A stretch of DNA of 30,604 nt, from assembly GCA_964646605.1 (NCBI GenBank), contig CAZYEX010000155.1, forward strand, positions 1 through 30,604, read 5' to 3'. Position 1 is the stretch's first letter; each line of letters begins with the position of its first letter. Below are positions 24,401 through 30,604 of the stretch, in pieces. Position numbers and translations under genes: made by a program. Origin of the DNA: SBAX01 sp964646605. Lineage in GTDB: Bacteria > Planctomycetota > Phycisphaerae > UBA1845. Under the pieces are notes generated by a model. The model was not told the DNA's origin. It was given only the letters and a program-made list of their open reading frames with translations, and did no database searches.

Positions 24401-24835
24401 CGAGCAGCCCATGAGTTTGAGTTGACTGATGATCCGCTTTTCGTAGTCGTCCTTCCATTGCCAGATTCGGCGGACGAGTTCCTCGCGGCCCAGTTCGTGA
24501 CGGGTCTTACCCTCCTGTTCGCGGATGCGGCGCTCGACGACGGCCTGGGTGGCGATGCCCGCGTGATCGGTCCCCGGCTGCCAGAGCGTGTTGAATCCGC
24601 GCATGCGGTGGTAGCGAATAAGGATATCTTGCAGCGTGTTGTTGAGCGCATGGCCCAGGTGCAACGCACCGGTCACGTTCGGCGGCGGCATGACGATGGT
24701 GAAGGTCTTCTCATGCGGAGTCGGCGGATCAGCCGGGTGCGATCGAAATGCCCCGATCCGCTCCCAAAGCGCGTAGACCTCGGGCTCCACGCTCCGCGGG
24801 TCGTACGTCTTGGCCAGCATATCGCTCTCGGTCAT
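21467..24835 (-). CDS. valS: Valyl-tRNA synthetase with lineage-type insertions
   Basis: ValS charges tRNA-Val in the cytosol. The ~1122-residue protein begins MLAKTYDPRSVEPEVYALW shortly after ATG 24835. It carries the class I HIGH motif as HLGH (59-62, in PPPNVTGALHLGHALN), an editing (CP1) domain, DWCISRQLWWGHRIP, the KMSKS motif as ETMSKSKGNGVDPVD (near 22755-22800) and a C-terminal coiled coil (NDAEELTRTRKSLDALGKQI and onward). It is longer than E. coli ValS (951 aa). Two insertions are visible. One, after LSDQWFLTT (around 23450-23520), is encoded by an 8-bp tandem repeat. The other is a cysteine-containing stretch after the KMSKS region (CPHCGQL...CGRVTCTHKDCGKEF) that looks like a zinc ribbon. 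A GTG at 24865 could extend the N terminus by ten residues. Confidence 0.96.
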   Translation of the reverse strand: MTESDMLAKTYDPRSVEPEVYALWERIGAFRSHPADPPTPHEKTFTIVMPPPNVTGALHLGHALNNTLQDILIRYHRMRGFNTLWQPGTDHAGIATQAVVERRIREQEGKTRHELGREELVRRIWQWKDDYEKRIISQLKLMGCSCDWERTRFTLDEGLARAVREMFFRLFRDGLIFRGKRLVNWDTQLQTAVSDDEVYHETVKGHFWHFKYPVIHDQRRDHEGAGDEPAFVIIATTRPETMLGDTAVAVHPDPAGFLDREEAKLRELLATATARDRTDIDARLAAISQRRQSHLPQLLQLRDMARTGGKLLLPLVEREIPLIADEWANPMLGSGCVKITPAHDANDYEVGVHHNLPMINVLTPDGKVARIIETDGSVNPHSARYEGLPFNNEARARVVADLESGGLLESVEDRDIEIGHSDRSKLPIEPFLSDQWFLTTKGTEANANAETPKHRNAEMVNGKGLAHAAMDVVHDGRIQVFPSRYAKTYLDWLGEKRDWCISRQLWWGHRIPIWHKQVPLTEKNWTTHILGAGLDSLVPGNLGGNDDEACVRFCRADTGRPVNPYQDLYPVVRESEGEYDILICALRDSEGRYFEKEGYKHDPDVLDTWFSSALWPFSTLGWPEKSPHVRQYYPGSVLCTSRDIITNWVARMVMFGLYAMGEVPFDHVYIHPKILDGRGETMSKSKGNGVDPVDIIHTSGADALRYTLADMTTETQDIRMPVNYVCPHCGQLTEQGIALKNEEQRRKSRGEKLERKLQPADCGRVTCTHKDCGKEFATQWADADTKQQLGLGRETSEKFEIGRNFCNKLWNAARFAFMNLEGTPCERINVRDLPPEDRWVLARLSQTVRRYHECLKNYHFAASVKELREYFWDCLCDWYLELSKPRLSEPRASARAEAQQVLAFCLDQSLRLWHPTIPFITERLWPQLNGLAPRRGFPGAVELRTDGPLILAEFPPVDGYAAFDDDGILRIFGDLQDATRGVRELRTSCKVPPKQKVNVTVVVAPRNADSLRSNAHVLSHMAGIDDLQILSQARRPPNAGSMTVGKLRIYVHDISNDAEELTRTRKSLDALGKQIAGKEAKLSNAQFVAHADGEVVQAERERLRELQDQSRTLQEHLAELGV
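23461..23492. repeat. 8-bp tandem repeat (TTTCGGCG, four copies) inside valS
   Basis: Positions 23461-23492 are four consecutive octamers: TTTCGGCG, TTTCGGTG, TTTCGGCG, TTTCGGCG, followed by the partial TTTGCG. On the valS strand they encode part of NAETPKHRNAEMV, an apparent insertion between LSDQWFLTT and GLAHAAMDVVHDGRI, which are close together in other ValS proteins. Because the unit is not a multiple of three, gain or loss of one copy would shift the frame of an essential gene. Confidence 0.85.
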
Positions 24836-24966
24836 CGCCGTTTTCCGGGAGAAGCCTCGTTGCACCGCGTCGTTCGTCCGAGGCTGAGCGTATGGGCTGG
24901 GCCTGAAAAGTCAACGAAAACGGGCAACGTCGGCAGAGCGCCTGGCGAACGAACGCACTGGCGTGA

Positions 24967-25001
24967 CGCCGGATTCGCGGTCAAACTACCCGCATCCGGC
25001 G
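24967..25001 (+). other. Inverted repeat in the DUF554 gene leader
   Basis: CGCCGGAT (24967-24974) and ATCCGGCG (24994-25001) form a perfect 8-base stem with a 19-base loop, ending about ten bases before the AAGGAG ribosome binding site (25012-25017). It lies in the 192-base gap between divergent valS and the DUF554 gene. It could be an operator or leader hairpin, and nothing further in the sequence decides. Confidence 0.35.
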
Positions 25002-25027
25002 AGCTTCGTCGAAGGAGAACGGATTCC

Positions 25028-25810
25028 ATGTGGTCGATCCTGAGCGGAACGATCGTCAACACGATCACCGTTGCCGTGGGAAGTCTGGCGGGCCTATCCA
25101 TCGCCGGGACGTTGCCCGAGCGATACCGCACCATCGTCCTACAGTGCCTGGGATTGGTCACCGTGACATTGGGCATCGACGCAGCCGTGGTCGGTTTCGG
25201 CAAAGCCGTCGAGCGCTTCGGTCCGCTCGTGGACGGCGGTCGGACCTACGGAGCGCGCCTGGCGATGGTCATGATCGCCTGTCTGCTCATCGGCGCGATC
25301 GTCGGCACGGCCCTGCGCCTGCACGCCCGCATCGAATCCGTCGGCGGATGGATTCACCGCCGCTTCTCCGGCCAGGACAGCCACCGTTTCGCGGAAGGAT
25401 TTCTCACCGCCAGCGTGATCTTCTGCGTCGGCCCGCTGACCCTGATCGGCTGTCTCGAGAACGGTGCCCACGGCAATCCCAGCCTCCTCTATATCAAGTC
25501 CCTCCTCGACGGCTTCTGCTCCATGGCCTTGGCGTCCGCCTTGGGATGGGGCGTCGCGGCGAGCATTCTCACCGTCCTGGGATTTCAGGGCGGACTCTCG
25601 CTGCTCGCGTATTGGGTCGCCGAACCGCTCGACGAGGTGTCCATCGCCTTGATGACCACGGTCGGCGGCGTGGTTCTCCTGGCGACGGCCCTTATGATCC
25701 TGGAACTCAAACGTATCCCCGTGGCCGACATGCTGCCCGGCGTGTTTCTCCCGCCCCTCGCCGTTTGGCTCGTCGAATGGGTCAGTCCAGGGATGCTGTT
25801 GCCCCACTGA
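25028..25810 (+). CDS. DUF554 family membrane protein
   Basis: The 260-residue inner-membrane protein matches DUF554 (YdfK/YqgA-like). It starts GTIVNTITVAVGSLAGLSIA, has GLVTVTLGIDAAVVGFGKAV, then SVIFCVGPLTLIGCLENGAH near 138-157 and LLYIKSLLDGFCSMALASAL. About seven hydrophobic helices are visible. The function of the family is unknown; a transport role is usually assumed. ATG 25028 has AAGGAG ten bases upstream, a clear ribosome binding site. The frame is open far upstream only because it runs antisense through valS, so that extension was discarded. The bpt gene follows 36 bases downstream and is probably in the same operon. Confidence 0.9.
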   Translation: MWSILSGTIVNTITVAVGSLAGLSIAGTLPERYRTIVLQCLGLVTVTLGIDAAVVGFGKAVERFGPLVDGGRTYGARLAMVMIACLLIGAIVGTALRLHARIESVGGWIHRRFSGQDSHRFAEGFLTASVIFCVGPLTLIGCLENGAHGNPSLLYIKSLLDGFCSMALASALGWGVAASILTVLGFQGGLSLLAYWVAEPLDEVSIALMTTVGGVVLLATALMILELKRIPVADMLPGVFLPPLAVWLVEWVSPGMLLPH

Positions 25811-25846
25811 CGCCCGGCGGCCTAGAATCATTGCCCAAGGAGGACC

Positions 25847-26596
25847 ATGATCGACCGCCCCGGTTATGACTCGCTGATCTCTTCGCCGCAGGCCGACTAT
25901 GACGCCCTACGGCACGTTTCGCCGGAGCGACCCTGCCCCTACCTGCCCGGTCGCCTGGCGCGGAGCGAAGCCTATTGGGTCGATCAACTCGACGGGCCGA
26001 TGTATCAAAAACTTCTCGGCCGCGGGTTCCGCCGAAGCGGAAACATCGTCTATCGACCTCGATGCCGAGGCTGCCGCGAGTGCCGCCAGCTTCGCGTCCC
26101 CGTCGCGGAGTTCTACCCTTCTCGCTCCCAGCGCCGCGTTTGGCGACGAAACGCGGACCTCCGCGTGGAGTGGAACCCTCCGTCGCCGACCGATGAAAAA
26201 TACGAGCTGTTCCGTCGATACCTCGACCACCAGCACGACGGCTCGATGTCCCGCGACTACGACTCGTTCGTCGAGTTCCTCGTCGACACCCCGATGAAGA
26301 CGTACGAGTACAACTATCGCCTCGACGGTCGTCTGGTCGGGGTGAGCATCGGCGATCGCCTCCCCACTGGGCTGAGCAGCGTGTATATGTATTTCGACCC
26401 CGAGTTCCGCGACCGTAGCCTGGGAACGTTCTCGATTCTCTGGGAGATCGACTACTGTCGCCGGGAAGCCTTGGCCTACTACTATCTGGGCTTCTACGTC
26501 GCCGGGAGCGAAACGATGTCCTACAAGGCTCACTTCGCGCCTCATGAAATCCTCGTCGGGCGCGACCGATGGGTCACGCTTCGCCTGTCGGATTGA
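25847..26596 (+). CDS. bpt: Aspartate/glutamate leucyltransferase (arginyltransferase family, Bpt/Ate)
   Basis: This family transfers leucine (bacterial Bpt) or arginine (Ate1) from aminoacyl-tRNA to N-terminal Asp/Glu of proteins, making them N-degrons for ClpS/ClpAP. The 249-residue protein shows PCPYLPGRLARSEAYWV near 24-40, the cysteine cluster YRPRCRGCRECRQLRVPV at 68-85, YDSFVEFLVDTPMKTYEYNY near 137-156, SSVYMYFDPEFRDRSLGTFS and YYYLGFYVAGSETMSYKAHF. Length is normal for bacterial Bpt. Amino acid specificity cannot be decided from sequence alone. ATG 25847 has AAGGAGG about eight bases upstream. The glycosyltransferase gene starts three bases after the stop, so the two are probably translationally coupled. 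Confidence 0.92.
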   Translation: MIDRPGYDSLISSPQADYDALRHVSPERPCPYLPGRLARSEAYWVDQLDGPMYQKLLGRGFRRSGNIVYRPRCRGCRECRQLRVPVAEFYPSRSQRRVWRRNADLRVEWNPPSPTDEKYELFRRYLDHQHDGSMSRDYDSFVEFLVDTPMKTYEYNYRLDGRLVGVSIGDRLPTGLSSVYMYFDPEFRDRSLGTFSILWEIDYCRREALAYYYLGFYVAGSETMSYKAHFAPHEILVGRDRWVTLRLSD

Positions 26597-26599
26597 CCG

Positions 26600-27733
26600 G
26601 TGTTGGCCGCACGCGAACCATCCGCAGACCTCGCCACACGGGACTTCGAGCGCATCTTGCTCATCAAGCCCAGCTCCTTGGGCGACGTGATCCACGCCCT
26701 GCCCGTGCTGCACGGTTTGCGACGCCGCTATCCCGGCGCGCGGATTGACTGGTTGATCTCCAGCTCGCTGTCCTCGCTTCTGGAAGGCCATCCGGACATT
26801 AGCAACCTCATCCTGTTCGATCGCCGGCGGTTGGGGGGCGCGTGGCGCAGTCTCTCGGCCGCACGCGAGTTGATCGGCTTCTTGCGCCGCCTGCGTGCGC
26901 CGCGCTATGATTTGGTCGTGGATCTCCAGGGGCTGTTTCGCACGGGATTTTTCGCTTGGGCGACCCGCGCCGCCGTGCGCATCGGTTTTTCCGAGGCCCG
27001 CGAAGGCGGCGCACACTTCTACACCCATCGCCTGCCGCCACACCCCCACAACACTCACGCCGTCGATCGAAACTGGAGCGCCGCCCGCGCGCTGGGGTTC
27101 GCCGACCTGCCCATCGAGTTCAACCTCGCCTTGACCGACGTCGAAAGAAACCACGCCCGTCGCGTACTGGCGGAATCGGGCTTGTCCCCGTCGCGGCGCC
27201 CCGTCGTCGTCCTTCCCACGGCCCGCTGGGAAACCAAAGTCTGGTTGCCGCAGCGGTTCGCCGAGGTCATCGACGACTTGCAACAACATGGCGACCTGGC
27301 TTGCGTTCTTCTCGGCACAGCGGACGAACGCGAGGTGTGCTCACGGATCGCCAAGCTCTGTCGTCGTCCGCCGATCAACCTAGCCGGGAAGACGCCGTTG
27401 CGAACCCTCGCCGCGATTCTGGAACAGGCCGTACACGTACTGGGTCATGACTCCGGTCCGATGCACGTCGCCGTCGCCCTCGGTCGTCCCGTCACCTGCA
27501 TCGTCGGACCGACCAACCCCGCCCGCACCGGACCGTACCGCCGCGCGGACGCTGTCCTGCGCCTCGACCTGCCATGCTCGCCCTGCTACCTGCGAAGGCT
27601 TTCCCAGTGCGGATACCAGCATCAGTGCATGCGGGACTTGTCGACCGCAACCGTGCTCGCAGCGGCGCGCCGGTCTCTCGCCAAGCCGACCCCGTCCCCT
27701 GCGCCTCTCGACGCTCTGCCTGCCGGCGGTTAG
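26600..27733 (+). CDS. Glycosyltransferase family 9 / heptosyltransferase
   Basis: The 377-residue protein resembles LPS heptosyltransferases (WaaC/WaaF), which add ADP-heptose to the lipid A-Kdo core on the cytosolic face of the inner membrane. The N-terminal signature ILLIKPSSLGDVIHALPVLH begins near residue 20; the second domain carries VVVLPTARWETKVWLPQRF and the sugar-nucleotide-binding GHDSGPMH at 282-289, followed by ALGRPVTCIVGPTNPARTGP. The C terminus has the cysteine-bearing LPCSPCYLRRLSQCGYQHQC common in this family. The acceptor sugar is not determinable. The start is GTG 26600 (an adjacent TTG at 26603 is an alternative), immediately after the bpt stop. It implies a Gram-negative-type outer membrane. 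Confidence 0.9.
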   Translation: MLAAREPSADLATRDFERILLIKPSSLGDVIHALPVLHGLRRRYPGARIDWLISSSLSSLLEGHPDISNLILFDRRRLGGAWRSLSAARELIGFLRRLRAPRYDLVVDLQGLFRTGFFAWATRAAVRIGFSEAREGGAHFYTHRLPPHPHNTHAVDRNWSAARALGFADLPIEFNLALTDVERNHARRVLAESGLSPSRRPVVVLPTARWETKVWLPQRFAEVIDDLQQHGDLACVLLGTADEREVCSRIAKLCRRPPINLAGKTPLRTLAAILEQAVHVLGHDSGPMHVAVALGRPVTCIVGPTNPARTGPYRRADAVLRLDLPCSPCYLRRLSQCGYQHQCMRDLSTATVLAAARRSLAKPTPSPAPLDALPAGG

Positions 27734-27881
27734 AACGTCGCGCACGCGGGCGGGGATCCAGCCACGCAACCGCCCATCGAGCTACGGGCAACGGTTCGCC
27801 GAGCCGATACAAAGGTGGCTTGGATCGTCCTGGTGTGCGGACGGATCGGCAAGCTGGAACCAACCCCAAGGGACTACGATC

Positions 27882-28454
27882 GTGCGCAAACAGTGGCTAC
27901 GGGTTCGGCGCATCATCGTTCATAACGTTCTGCACGCTGACGACACCCCGCACGCCATCGCCCTGGGTGTAGCGATCGCCGTTTTCATCGCCATCCTGCC
28001 GGTGATCGGGTTGCAGACCATCATCTCGCTGGCTCTTGCCGCCGTCTTTCGAGCCAACAAGGCCGTTTGCATCCCCATCGTCTGGATCAGCAATCCGTTG
28101 ACAGCCATTCCCATCTACTACCCCTGTCTGCTCGTGGGCCGCTTCGTCCGACCCTCGCAAAGCGCCGTCAGCGACCAGGAAATCTTCAATTTGCTGACCT
28201 TCTCCGGCGTCCAAGCCGGAATGTTCCAATTGCAATTCTGGAAAAACTGGCTATCCACCCTCGCTGCCCTGGGCGTCGAGCTGTGGGTCGGATCCTGCAT
28301 CGTCGCCGCCGTCCTGGCCATTGTGTGCTATCCCCTGGCACGGTGGGGAGTCGTCGCCTACCGCCGGCGACACCGCCATCGCCTCCTCCGCCGGGACCTC
28401 TTTCGCGCCCATACCCACGCCTCCAAACTGACCGGCGAAACCGAGGCCGCGTAG
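27882..28454 (+). CDS. DUF2062 domain membrane protein
   Basis: The 190-residue protein fits DUF2062: a short basic N terminus (RKQWLRVRRIIVHNVLHADD), then GVAIAVFIAILPVIGLQTII with the family's small-residue-rich membrane segment, ANKAVCIPIVWISNPLTAIP, and a second hairpin near the C terminus (LWVGSCIVAAVLAIVCYPLA), ending in an arginine/histidine-rich tail. The function is unknown; relatives are found fused or next to glycosyltransferases, consistent with the family 9 enzyme just upstream. The start is GTG 27882 with AAGGGA about eight bases upstream. An upstream in-frame ATG at 27447 would overlap most of the glycosyltransferase and was rejected. Confidence 0.85.
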   Translation: MRKQWLRVRRIIVHNVLHADDTPHAIALGVAIAVFIAILPVIGLQTIISLALAAVFRANKAVCIPIVWISNPLTAIPIYYPCLLVGRFVRPSQSAVSDQEIFNLLTFSGVQAGMFQLQFWKNWLSTLAALGVELWVGSCIVAAVLAIVCYPLARWGVVAYRRRHRHRLLRRDLFRAHTHASKLTGETEAA

Positions 28455-28571
28455 CAGCCCGTTGAAAGACCCGGCGGGTTCGTCACTCGATGTAGCGCCA
28501 CCCCTTGTGGGTGGCGCAAAGTGCCGATTGCGCCGTCCACGAGGGACGGCGCTAAAGTTTTCAACGGGCTG
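28455..28571. mobile_element. MITE-like two-hairpin element with perfect terminal inverted repeats (copy B)
   Basis: The 117-base element is bounded by CAGCCCGTTGAAA (28455-28467) and TTTCAACGGGCTG (28559-28571), a perfect 13-base inverted pair. Inside are two perfect 9-base hairpins: GCGCCACCC/GGGTGGCGC (28495-28503, 28509-28517) and GCGCCGTCC/GGACGGCGC (28530-28538, 28544-28552), each with a 5-base loop. It carries no gene. It starts just after the DUF2062 stop codon. No target-site duplication is obvious. It is best read as a small non-autonomous or REP-like element. Confidence 0.7.
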
Positions 28572-28687
28572 TTTATCCCGAAAACTTGTGCTTGCGGGGC
28601 AGTTGGGCTGCCGCTAGGCTTATCCGCCGCGTTGACGCCGTTGAACCTGTGGTGGGTCGTCGTTCGAGTTCTTGAGGATCGAGTCTG

Positions 28688-30421
28688 ATGTTCCACGGGG
28701 TGTTCCGCCGGAAGAACCTGGACGACATTCTGGCCGCCGCGGCGGCGCCGCACACCCACCTTCGCCGCTCGCTGGGGGCGTTTGATGTAACGTTGCTGGG
28801 CATCGGCGGCATCATCGGGGCGGGGATTTTCGCCACCATCGGGACGGCCGCCGCGGGCGACGCGATGCGACCCGGCGCGGGACCGTCGCTGACTCTTTCC
28901 TTCGTCATCACGGCGGTGGTCTGCGCCTTCACGGCCCTGTGCTACGCCGAGTTCGCCTCTATGGTCCCCATCTCGGGATCGGCCTACACCTACGCCTATT
29001 CCACCCTGGGCGAACTGATCGCGTGGATCATCGGTTGGGACCTGATGATCGAATACGCCATCGGCAACGTTTCCGTGGCCATCAGTTGGTCCAACTACTT
29101 CAACACGCTCCTGGAAGGATTCGGGATTCATTTCCCGGCCTGGCTGGCGACCGATTTCTGGACCGCCCGGCAGATTCCCGGGCTAATCGAAAACGCCCCG
29201 CACCTTTTCGGCATCCCCATTGTTTTCAACCTCTTGGCCTTCGGAATCGTCATGACCTTGACCGTCGTTCTCGTATGGGGCATTCGCGAGTCCGCCTCGT
29301 TCAACGCGGTGATGGTGGCCATCAAGATCGTGGTGCTGTTGTTCTTCATCGCGGCCGCGCTCTACTTTGTTACGCCCGGAGAAATGAGCAAGAACTGGAC
29401 CCCGTTCCAACCGAACGGATGGTCGGGCACGCTGGCGGGGGCGGCCGTGGTGTTCTTTGCCTACATCGGCTTTGACGCCGTCACCACCGTCGCGGAGGAA
29501 ACGCGAAACCCAAGCCGCGACCTACCCATCGGAATCCTCAGCTCGCTTGTGATCTGCACGGTTTTCTACATCATTGTGGCCGCGGTGTTCACCGGACTGA
29601 TTCCCTACAGCGATCTGGTGCGTCGACTGGCGACCGAGCAGGCCGAACCGCTGACCATGGCCCTTGATCACGTCGCACCGCAAGCCAAGTGGGCCACGAC
29701 CATCGTCGCCTTCGGGTCGGTCGTCGCTCATACGGCGGTCTTGCTGGTGTTCCAGCTCGGCCAGCCGCGGATTTTCCTCTCCATGGCCCGCGACGGATTG
29801 CTGCCCAAGACGTTCACGCGCATTCATCCGCGCTTCAAAACCCCGCACGTCACCACGATCATCACCGGGATTGTGGTGGGCACGGTAGCTGCGTTCGCCA
29901 ACATCAACGCCACCGTGGACCTCACCAATATCGGAACGCTGTTTGCATTCGTCCTGGTGTGCATTGGCATTCCCGTCCTTCGATATAAGGACCCCGACCG
30001 CCCTCGGCCCTTCCGCGTTCCGCTCGGTCCGTTTCTGTTCCCCCTGCTTGGCGCCGTGTCCGGGCTGGGGCTGATGTGGTATCTGCCGCCCGCCTCGTGG
30101 TGGCGGTTCTTCGGATGGCTGCTGCTGGGACTCGCGGTGTATTCCTCGTACGGCTATACCCGCAGCGCCATCGGAAAAGGGACAGGGCGCGGGGACCGGG
30201 CGCCTTTCATGGTCAAGGTTGCCGCCGTCGGATTCGTGATCGTCGCCGCTGGAATGTACATCATCCCCCACGACATCCGTTTCAAGGACTTGCTCAGCGC
30301 CGCCCAAACTCCCGCTGCAGAGTATCACTACCGGGCGCTCATCGGCGTCTCCTGCCTGGTCGGCGGCGCCGTACTGGCCGTGCTGGGCTGGGCTGCCGCC
30401 GGCATTCGCTCCTCACGTTGA
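28688..30421 (+). CDS. APC-family amino acid permease (cationic amino acid transporter type)
   Basis: This inner-membrane secondary transporter of 577 residues has about 13-14 hydrophobic helices. The N-terminal helix carries the APC signature LLGIGGIIGAGIFATIGTAA (about 37-56), followed by CYAEFASMVPISGSAYTYAY (about 85-104), FFAYIGFDAVTTVAEETRNP (helix 6 region and loop) and PRIFLSMARDGLLPKTFTRI. The long C terminus with two to three extra helices matches the CAT/YfnA subgroup. The likely substrate is an amino acid imported with protons; the specific one is not readable. ATG 28688 has GAGGATCGAG about ten bases upstream. It lies between two copies of the CAGCCCGTTGAAA repeat. Confidence 0.93.
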   Translation: MFHGVFRRKNLDDILAAAAAPHTHLRRSLGAFDVTLLGIGGIIGAGIFATIGTAAAGDAMRPGAGPSLTLSFVITAVVCAFTALCYAEFASMVPISGSAYTYAYSTLGELIAWIIGWDLMIEYAIGNVSVAISWSNYFNTLLEGFGIHFPAWLATDFWTARQIPGLIENAPHLFGIPIVFNLLAFGIVMTLTVVLVWGIRESASFNAVMVAIKIVVLLFFIAAALYFVTPGEMSKNWTPFQPNGWSGTLAGAAVVFFAYIGFDAVTTVAEETRNPSRDLPIGILSSLVICTVFYIIVAAVFTGLIPYSDLVRRLATEQAEPLTMALDHVAPQAKWATTIVAFGSVVAHTAVLLVFQLGQPRIFLSMARDGLLPKTFTRIHPRFKTPHVTTIITGIVVGTVAAFANINATVDLTNIGTLFAFVLVCIGIPVLRYKDPDRPRPFRVPLGPFLFPLLGAVSGLGLMWYLPPASWWRFFGWLLLGLAVYSSYGYTRSAIGKGTGRGDRAPFMVKVAAVGFVIVAAGMYIIPHDIRFKDLLSAAQTPAAEYHYRALIGVSCLVGGAVLAVLGWAAAGIRSSR

Positions 30422-30428
30422 TCCTTCG

Positions 30429-30477
30429 CAGCCCGTTGAAAAACACGAAACGCTCTTGTTTTGATGTAGCGCCACCC
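30429..30477. repeat. Left half of the two-hairpin element (copy C)
   Basis: CAGCCCGTTGAAA (30429-30441) and TGTAGCGCCACCC (30465-30477) are identical to copy B, and the 23 bases between them are the same length but different in sequence. After ACCC the similarity ends: neither the second half of the first hairpin nor the right terminal repeat is found before the window ends. It sits eight bases after the permease stop codon. The remaining 127 bases to the window end are G-rich and hold no gene that I can support. Confidence 0.65.
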
Positions 30478-30604
30478 AATACTGTTCGGCACGGGACATG
30501 CGTTTTGTGGAGGGGGTGGTTTGGGCGGTGCGATGATGCGGGGTGGCGGGACATGGTGGGTGGGCGGGGTGTTGGATATCGGCGCATCGTAAAGGGCCGG
30601 CGGA

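Noticed and set aside
24083..25027. Long N-terminal extension of the DUF554 gene
   Set aside because: The extension runs antisense through the 5' third of valS; a clear ribosome binding site and a family-matching start are at 25028.
27447..27881. N-terminal extension of the DUF2062 gene
   Set aside because: It overlaps the 3' third of the glycosyltransferase in a different frame; GTG 27882 with AAGGGA matches the family start.
1..30604. CRISPR array, prophage or integron
   Set aside because: No regularly spaced direct repeats, phage structural genes, integrase or att-like repeats were seen on either strand.

Overview
The window looks like chromosomal DNA of a GC-rich planctomycete-type bacterium, possibly from a metagenome assembly. 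This is inferred from gene families rather than from a marker phylogeny. The clues are a Ser/Thr kinase with the PknB, membrane-anchor and TPR layout common in Planctomycetota, a membrane protein ending in a CGKCGYDL zinc ribbon, an Lgt and a ValS with lineage-style insertions, an ECF sigma/anti-sigma/STN gene set, and several small palindromic repeat families, one of them inside a coding sequence. Housekeeping genes (ffh, valS, lgt, panC, tRNA-Ser) dominate. No prophage, CRISPR array, rRNA or intact transposase gene was found.

Layout. 1-1.44 kb: a type IIG-like restriction-modification gene on the minus strand, cut off just after methyltransferase motif I. 1.7-4.05 kb: an AMP-dependent acyl-CoA synthetase-like gene and a SAM hydrolase (DUF62), both plus strand. 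4.05-4.8 kb: a gene-poor stretch holding the last ~50 codons of a LuxR-type regulator. 4.8-12.9 kb: a minus-strand run, in transcription order kinase-TPR, panC, lgt, an lsrF-like aldolase/thiolase and a class II aldolase-SDR fusion. 13.0-15.6 kb: a divergent plus-strand set of ECF sigma factor, anti-sigma-like membrane protein and exported STN-type protein. 15.7-17.55 kb: cysteine dioxygenase followed five bases later by a YeiH-type putative sulfate exporter. 17.7-18.3 kb: tRNA-Ser(GGA), a DUF2283 protein and a frameshifted hicB. 18.4-20.6 kb: a zinc-ribbon membrane protein and ffh. 20.6-24.8 kb, minus strand: valS and then an unknown membrane protein. 25.0-30.4 kb, plus strand: DUF554 membrane protein, bpt/ate-like aminoacyl-protein transferase, family 9 glycosyltransferase, DUF2062 membrane protein and a large APC-family amino acid permease.

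How parts may work together. The cysteine dioxygenase/exporter pair reads as a small sulfur-disposal module: cysteine thiol is oxidised to sulfinate and the resulting sulfite or sulfate is exported. The kinase and the sigma/anti-sigma/STN set diverge from one 188-base region and may form one envelope-signalling locus. The aldolase-SDR fusion and the LsrF-like enzyme are adjacent and co-directional, suggesting a short carbon-fragment pathway of unknown substrate.

The most unusual features are structural. A palindromic repeat (11912-11985) is carried in frame inside the kinase. A two-hairpin repeat family has one copy with perfect 13-bp terminal inverted repeats (28455-28571), a half copy (30429-30477) and a core-only copy (17577-17628). 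An 8-bp tandem repeat lies in an apparent insertion in valS. Several accessory genes (RM, LuxR, hicB) are visibly broken. I saw no clear evidence of a wholly new multi-gene system; the best candidates for follow-up are the in-frame repeat, the repeat family and the sulfur module.
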